Source of the DNA: Eopsaltria australis
Taxonomy: Eukaryota; Chordata; Aves; Passeriformes; Petroicidae
Assembly (NCBI GenBank): GCA_034509425.1
Contig: JAVTVJ010001792.1
Coordinates: 124,001 to 188,000, forward strand
Direction: 5' to 3'
Length of the DNA stretch: 64,000 nt
Shown: piece by piece, positions 57,725-64,000 of the stretch
Position numbering within the stretch: the first letter of the stretch is position 1
Layout: each line of letters opens with the position of its first letter
Made by a program: the position numbers and the translations under genes
The notes under the pieces: generated by a model
What the model was told of the DNA's origin: nothing
Databases searched by the model: none
The model's input: the letters and a program-made list of their open reading frames with translations, nothing else

Positions 57725-58780
57725 AATAGAATCACAGAATTGTTTTGTTTGGAAAAGATCTCTAAGATCATTAACTCCAACTATTAACCAAGCACCCTGT
57801 GTTCAACAACAAACCATGTCCTGAAGTGCGACACCCACATGTTTTCTGAACACTTCAGGGCCAGTGATTCCACCACTTTCCTGGGCATCCTGTTCCAATG
57901 CCTGATGACCCTTTCATCCTGAAGAATTTTTTCCTGATATCTAATCTGTACCTCCCCAGCAGACCTTGAGGCCATTTCCTCTTCCCATATCACTTGTTAC
58001 CTTGGGAAAAGAGACAGCCTCCACCTGACTTCTTTCAGGCAGTTGTAGAGAGCAGTAGAGTCTCCTCTCAGCCTCCTTTTCTCCTGGCTAAATATCCCCA
58101 GCTTGCTCAGCTGTTTCTCATAAGACTTACAGTCCAGAATCTTCACCAGCTTTGTTGCCCTTCTCTGGACATGCTCCAGCACCTCAATGTCTTTCTTGGA
58201 GTGAGGGGCCCAAAACTGAACACAAAATTCAAGGTGCAGCCTCATCAGTGCCAAGTACACGGGGACAATCCCTGCCCTGGTCCTGCTGGCCATACTATTG
58301 CTGATAAGAGCCAGGATGTCAGGATGATTTGCTCAGTGACCCTCCCCAGCATCAAGGCCAGACTGACAGGCCTGTAGTTTCCTGGATCCTCCTTCCTGCC
58401 TTTCGTGTTGATAGATGTGCTGTTTGGAAACCTCCAGTCAATTAGAACGTCCCCAGTTAGTTAGGAGTGCTAACTAAGGGAAGGAGGGAAGGAGGCTCAG
58501 TGAGTACTTCAATCAATTCCGTTGCTACCCTTGGATCTGGCCCATCCAGTCCCACACAGTTGTGTGTGTGTAAGTGGTGTAGCAGGTCGCTGACTATTTT
58601 TTCCAGGATCAGGGGAGCTTCATTCTTCTCCTGTCCTTGTCTTCCAGCTCAGGGGGCTGGGTACCCACAGAACAGTTGATATTGCTATTAAAAATTGAAG
58701 CAAAGAAGGCATTAATTACCAAGCCTTTTCCTCATCAATCGTCACTATGTTTCCCTCTTCATCCAATAAATAATGGAATA
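57725..58780 (-). mobile_element. CR1 LINE copy with internal deletion
   Basis: This is the longest CR1 in the window. From the left (element 3' end) it shows ATAGAATCACAGAATTG, the 3' UTR, then the reverse transcriptase C-terminus to about 58315. It then jumps to the N-terminal reverse transcriptase region: GACTGACAGGCCTGTAGTTT, CCTGGATCCTCCTTCCTGCC, GTGGTGTAGCAGGTCGCTGA, TTCCAGCTCAGGGGGCTGGG. The central reverse transcriptase segment is absent. The copy ends near ATCCAATAAATAATGG by 5' truncation. Confidence 0.88.
57997..58293 (-). pseudogene. CR1 reverse transcriptase C-terminal remnant
   Basis: The minus-strand frame reads [20 protein letters not shown], then [20 protein letters not shown] and [18 protein letters not shown], clearly the last part of the CR1 ORF2 reverse transcriptase. 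The catalytic core is missing because of the deletion beside 58315. It is a dead fragment within an intron of PTPRD. Confidence 0.88.
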
Positions 58781-61700
58781 ATAACTAGATATATTAGCCT
58801 AATTTTCTGCGCTCTATTTATTTAGATGCATAATCTTACCTACCTATTTAGTATTCATCATAATTAAAATGAAACATGAGGAAAAAAACCCTGCTGCCAA
58901 GTGCTAACATATAAAATTAATTTATTGTAATTAATTCTTAATTTACATTGAGAAGGTAAAGTTATTAAGAAATGGCAGAATTTGTGACAGTTGTAGACAC
59001 TGTAATTCCACCTCATTGATCTGAAAAGAACGGGAGAGGATTTAAGGCATACTTTTTCTTGCAGGGCTATAGTTTATCTGTGAAGTTTGCAGTTTTCTGT
59101 GAAGCTATTTGAGCAGAACATCTGCGTTCTGCTTTTAGTAGGAACTCCTCTTCTTTGCTATAATCCTTTTCACAGATTGGAGTATTACCACTATTGTAAA
59201 AAATAAACTACAGATATCAAATGATGCTCTTTTTCCTATTCTTGTTCCGTTTAAGATCCCTAGGCACAGTTCAGGCCTACAACCAAATATCAAGGAGAAA
59301 AATCTTACCCCAGTAGATTTGTCTTACTCTGCTACACTTGCTAATTAACATGTTCTTAATATGTAAACAATCAGCGTGAAGTCAAGGTACAGTTTTTTGA
59401 CAGTAAAAGAAGAATTTCACTTCACCCAGATAAACTTCAGTTAGGGTTACCATATCATTAAAATTTGGCTACATTTAGCTTAGGTTCTTAGATCCTACTG
59501 GAATATTTATCCAACTCCCAACCAGCAGCACACCATCAAATAACATGCAATAAAAAAAAAAATTTAAGGTTGACGTAGAGAAACTACAGAAAGGCTGTAC
59601 ATTCAGGATATCAGCTTTGTTGGATATGTTGTTCTTTCACTTTCAAATGTATGGGTTTTATTTTGTGCGAGGACACAGAACTAGGTAGGGGGCTACTGCA
59701 AAGGAGGCAGCTGAGGGAAGAGGTAGGGCTGATGTAGTTATGTGTTGGGTACTTTCTACTGAGAAATCTGCTGTCACCCTCATAAAATGAGGCATTTCTC
59801 TACATTGCCTACAGATAAAATAAAGGACAGATTGGTGAATGTACTTTCAGTACAAGTGCATCAAGGTAGATGATCTGACATAGTTGTTTTTCTAATGATT
59901 TATTTCTTTCAATTATGAAATCATCCACAGTTGCTTGGAGCTTTCCAGGCAGACCAATTGCTTCCAGTGAGAGAGGAAAAAATTTTCAAATGAATCCATA
60001 ATGTATAGAAATGTTAGAGAAAAAAATTCTAAATTACATTGGCATATCTGAACTGGCAGTTTTCACTTGGAGAGGTGAATGAGATACTCCTATAAAATTA
60101 TGGATTATTATAAATTTTAGTACTTTAAAAGGTTTCTAAACAGCCTTATTCCAAAAATGCTATCAATCATATATTTTATATAAGGAAAGACCTGATCAGA
60201 TATAGATATGAAAATAATTTGAAAGCTAAGTCCTTGGGATAAGTTTGAATTTGTAACCACAATTTAAAATTATTCCCAATACAGGTTGTTAGGTATACAT
60301 TTTTGACACAAAATATGACAGAGCAATATTTTATTTTTGGTGCTATTTAGAGAATGATTTTGGAACAAATATGTTGTACTTGTCGTAAAATTTTCAATTC
60401 AGCATGAAGTTGTTATAAAATTTCACAGTTTAAAACACCAGCACAGGAAATGTCTTCCTATCCTTTCACCCTTTATTGTCTACATTCTTCAATAATGTAA
60501 AGAGACCTAAAGAGCTCTAACCTAAAGAGTTGCATATCTTACCTTATTCAGAAAGCATCAAATTCATTTCTGGCTTCCCTCCTCATTGTATGGAGTGACT
60601 CCATAGATAAATTTCACATTTTGCCATGACATTTGGAAGAGCCCACAGTTCTGTAACTGAGAACAAGATCCCATGTCCGTGTGTGTTATCCAAAAATGTG
60701 TATGTGTTAGATAAGCCCATATGCCAGTGAGTGGGTCACAGCAGTGCCAAGCTCTCTTTGAGTAAACATGAAAATACCCAATCTCTCAGTAGGATTTCAT
60801 TTTTAAGACTGTTACTCTTCCATAACTGGAATAGCTGAAGAATCGTGTATCACATTCTTACCATTCTACAAGTTTCCTACAAAACACAGAATTAAAATCA
60901 TTAACCTGGTGCACAAACTTTAGAAGACTCTATGCCACATGGGAGAGCTAAGGTAAAGAAGAAGTAATAATTAAGCCTCAAAAAGCCCAGTTTTGCAGAG
61001 GAAAATTAACTGAAATTAGGTGGTTTGAGTGGGTTCTGAGAGATCCAAGGCTCAGTCAGACTTCAATCTGCCAATCAGCAAGAGAACTAAATTGAGTCAT
61101 GCCTCAAAAGTGACTGATTTTTGTATCCTCATTTAACTATAAAATGTGTCACACTTATAAGTAATTTTTGTAATTGGATGCCAATTAAACAATTATCTCA
61201 TTATATCTTATGAACTAAATAAGATGCTTTGAAATACAAGAAAAATAAATAGAGTTATTACAGCTCTAAGTTAAAGGCTTTTTTTTATTAGATAAGTGCT
61301 CACTAAACACTCATTCCCTGAGTTGCTAAGGAATTTCCGCAAGCCTATTTCCATGATAATGCAGAAAAAGCATAAAACATGTTCAGAGGAAAAGGGTGCA
61401 AATAAAAGAAAGGTGGAAAAAGTGATGTCTGGATTTAGTCACCTGCTTTGCAAGACAGCAGAAATTTCTTTGCCTTGTTTATCCACTCAACATCTGTTTA
61501 TGAGAATCATGACAATGCTGAAGGAAGTACTGAGCTTCATTTCTATTGTAAATACAGATTAAAATGCTTTCTCATAGTGAGTCCTCATACATACAGCTCT
61601 TCATATGAACCTGTCTCACATGGAGGATTTAGGCAACTAAGAGAGGTGCAGGCTTCCTATGCAAATGGCTCTTCTCTGATATCCCCTTTCCTTGCTTTCA

Positions 61701-61980
61701 AACCTAGAGGAACCCAGAGTCTGCTTAGCTAGGAGATGAAGTTGAAAATTCTTCTCTTCACGAGAGTTATCCCTTTTTTCCCCCCTGGATTTTCGACCAC
61801 AGTTTTTGTAACATCTTACTGTATTTGACATTTTTAGATCAGGATCTGAAAATTAGGTTTCCCCTTTTCTCACTATGGGTGACTTTTACATGTCACTCAG
61901 AGGTGGTGCTTCTGCTATGAGGCTGTGGAAATCCTAAGGTTCTGTGTTAAAACTGAGTCTTTGATACAGAAAAAAAGAAA

Positions 61981-62045
61981 CTGTTTTCATTCCAGAATAA
62001 TTGATCAAGTTTTGAAGAACATAAAATCTTCTGGAATGAAAGTGG
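61981..62045 (+). repeat. Inverted repeat able to form a 65-nt hairpin
   Basis: The arms TTTCATTCCAGAA (61985-61997) and TTCTGGAATGAAA (62029-62041) pair perfectly over 13 bp. With G-U pairs the RNA stem extends to 17 bp around a 31-nt loop. It lies in intron 21. Confidence 0.8.
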
Positions 62046-63113
62046 CATAATTTTGCAATATTATATATGCATTTGCAATTCTTTTTGAATAGCTGTTGCA
62101 GAATGATATGTTTCTCTAGAGATTGTCTTGTAAATTCATCTTTGTAATTTCATGTTCTGGCCTAGCTCTGACTCTGTAAAAATGAAATTTTAACATAACA
62201 GTAATTTTTTGTCCTGTACTAAAGGCATTCTTGATAAATTTTCATGGATGCTGAAATCCTACTGAATCAGGGTCATCCTTACTTTTTCTCCATTTTTCTT
62301 GTCTGAATTTTATGTAGGTATTTTTTTCTATCTTTTTAATAAGGATGAGTCTCAGCAACCACTGATTCCTTCCTTTTTCTATTTAGGGGTATCTTAATCA
62401 ACATAGATTGGTATGTAGAAGAGTGTTCTATGTTATTAAATAAAAACGAGGATTTTGCAAAATCACAGGCAATTAATTCAATGTGGACCTAAAGTACCAT
62501 TCATTTCCTAAAGAAATTTCTGTGACAATCATATGTCACATGTCACTACTTCATGTAGATTGTAGTCCGTATGTAGCAGATTTGCTCTTTGTTTAATTTC
62601 TAACTTTGTTCTTATTTGTTGTGGGTATGTCAGCCTACAGTTTGAAACCGGTAAATAAATGTGTGTTTCATTAATGTTTATAAAAGTTCTTATCATAAAA
62701 CCCTGACTACAAACAAAATCCTAATTTAACGCACTAATGACAAGCCTAAAACACCTACTTGATTAACTGGGATAAAGGAATATAATTAACAGGTTTAATG
62801 TCTGTCAATATGCAGATGAATTCTGACCTTGCTCTCTTAGTTTTTCCCTTAAAATTGTGGCACAAATGGTATTTCATTTTCCTTAGTCATGTATTTACCA
62901 CAGATTAACCAGAAGATAATCCTACACTGTAATCAAGCCATACATTCTTATTTAATTCATGTAAAGAGGTTACTACTAGGCAGCATAAAATCAATTATAT
63001 TTGGCAATCCTCTACCAAATCTGGAAATAAAATTTTTAATGGGTACAATTTCAGCTGTGTTTTGCATGAGATGGTTTTGGGAATTTTCTTTTCTTTGAGT
63101 TTTCAGGTGTTTT

Positions 63114-63141
63114 TATCTCTTTTTTTTAAAAAAAAGAGATA
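63114..63141. repeat. Perfect palindrome, 28 bp
   Basis: TATCTC followed by eight T, then eight A followed by GAGATA, with no spacer and no mismatch. Confidence 0.92.
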
Positions 63142-64000
63142 CCTTATTTGAAAGAGAATTTGAAAGCATGTTTTCAGCATGGTATTTCTTTTGACTTCTT
63201 AGCATGTCACAGGATCTGTTGTAATTTAGCTGTATTTTGTCTTTAAGTTTTTGTGTTGTCATGACATATGTTGATTGATGTGGGAGTGTGTCATCAAATA
63301 AGTGTATTTTCTTATTTGTAGCCACAAAAATAAGTGAGTTCAGCTGTATTTTAAGTGGGATCTTCTAAGTAAAGTTCTACACCTTCTCAATAGGAGCCTC
63401 ATGCTTTTGAATGAGGCATGATGACATCTTAGGATGTTCATTCATAGCATATTCTGTTATGATTCACAGACTGGTTACATAACAAAAGTCCTCCAGCAGT
63501 ACTTTAAAAAAATAGCTACTTCTATCATATCAGTAGGGCACATTTTATATATTTAAAATATGAAAATAATAAAATATGAAAATAGACTAAATGCAATTAC
63601 TTCTGCCAAATATTATTTGAGGAAAGTTATTCAAAGTGTAATTGCTGAAAATGAATTGTAGAGGAAGGGTTTAAATGCAGGTAAAATTTGTCAGTTGCAG
63701 AAGTTGTAAGTAGTTCCTCCTTTTGCCTTAGAAAAATTTGCCTTCAAATTTCATATTTGCACAAAGTGTTTAATGGGAAACCTCCCCTTGGAAATGTCAA
63801 GTGGCATACAGAGAAGCATATAAACAAAAATAATTTTAAAAAAGAATGGGTGTTCAGCATCTTTTAAAAAGTACTCCTTCACAGTAAGTTAATTATTATG
63901 ATTTGTGTTCATGATGCTGGTGATTTAGTCAGGTTCACTGTGTGATGAGTGAGTCTCATACTCACTGGGTTTATGTCCTTTATGTTTACAGTAGGGTAAC

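Larger units (their letters stand above)
56214..64000 (+). other. PTPRD: Intron 21 (partial, runs off the window)
   Basis: It contains the longest CR1 copy (57725-58780, minus), a possible hairpin (61981-62045) and a perfect 28-bp palindrome (63114-63141). I searched by eye for the first phosphatase-domain exon and did not find it. Confidence 0.8.

Noticed and set aside
56214..64000. Search for the first phosphatase-domain exon
   Set aside because: No stretch reads like the MASHPPIP / ERLKAND region in any + frame; the exon is taken to be beyond the window.
1..64000. tRNA, rRNA, CRISPR, insertion sequences, operons or bacterial genes
   Set aside because: Nothing of the kind is seen; the window is intron-rich vertebrate DNA.

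Overview
This window is nuclear DNA from an amniote, almost certainly a bird. It carries one protein-coding gene, on the + strand: the middle of PTPRD (receptor-type protein tyrosine phosphatase delta, LAR/type IIa family). The bird assignment rests on at least seven CR1 LINE fragments, two of them with recognisable ATTCTRTG-type 3' ends, on the absence of Alu, L1 or other mammal-type repeats, and on an exon set close to known PTPRD proteins. PTPRD lies in the human 9p region that corresponds to the avian Z chromosome, so Z linkage is likely; this is inference, not something the sequence shows.

I resolve 21 exons (3,551 coding nt, about 1,184 codons), each bounded by AG/GT and all mutually in frame. 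They run from the middle of the second Ig domain to the intracellular juxtamembrane segment. In order: Ig2 part 1 (1-98); mini-exons meA3 (1336-1344) and meA6 (2078-2095); Ig2 part 2 (3827-3937); mini-exon meB (5298-5309); Ig3 (7363-7632); FN1+FN2 in one exon (8360-8941); FN3 in two exons (16757-16890, 18141-18285); FN4 (21609-21914); FN5 in three exons including a 27-nt mini-exon (22916-23109, 25003-25029, 27176-27293); FN6+FN7 in one exon (32134-32721); FN8 and membrane-proximal ectodomain (33156-33253, 34148-34401, 38945-39035); the exon with the furin-type cleavage site (44842-45051); the transmembrane exon (48316-48476); a 12-nt juxtamembrane mini-exon (53811-53822); and a juxtamembrane exon (56101-56213). 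The 5' exons (signal peptide, Ig1, start of Ig2) and the two phosphatase domains lie outside the window.

Everything else is intron. The introns hold CR1 fragments of both orientations (about 12.6, 14.9, 34.7, 43.2, 44.2, 46.6, 51.2, 52.2 and 57.7 kb), microsatellites including a (GATA)n array at 44.36 kb, T-rich and pyrimidine-rich tracts, and several perfect or near-perfect inverted repeats. The last 7.8 kb is intron 3' of the juxtamembrane exon.

The most informative biology is the splicing design. Five mini-exons of 9, 18, 12, 27 and 12 nt all preserve frame. The FN4-FN7 exons can be skipped as a block without a frameshift. One exon has a CAGCAG tandem acceptor. Candidate splicing-factor motifs sit beside the mini-exons. 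I found no new gene, RNA gene, CRISPR array or undescribed system; most other open frames are chance frames or shadows of exons and CR1.
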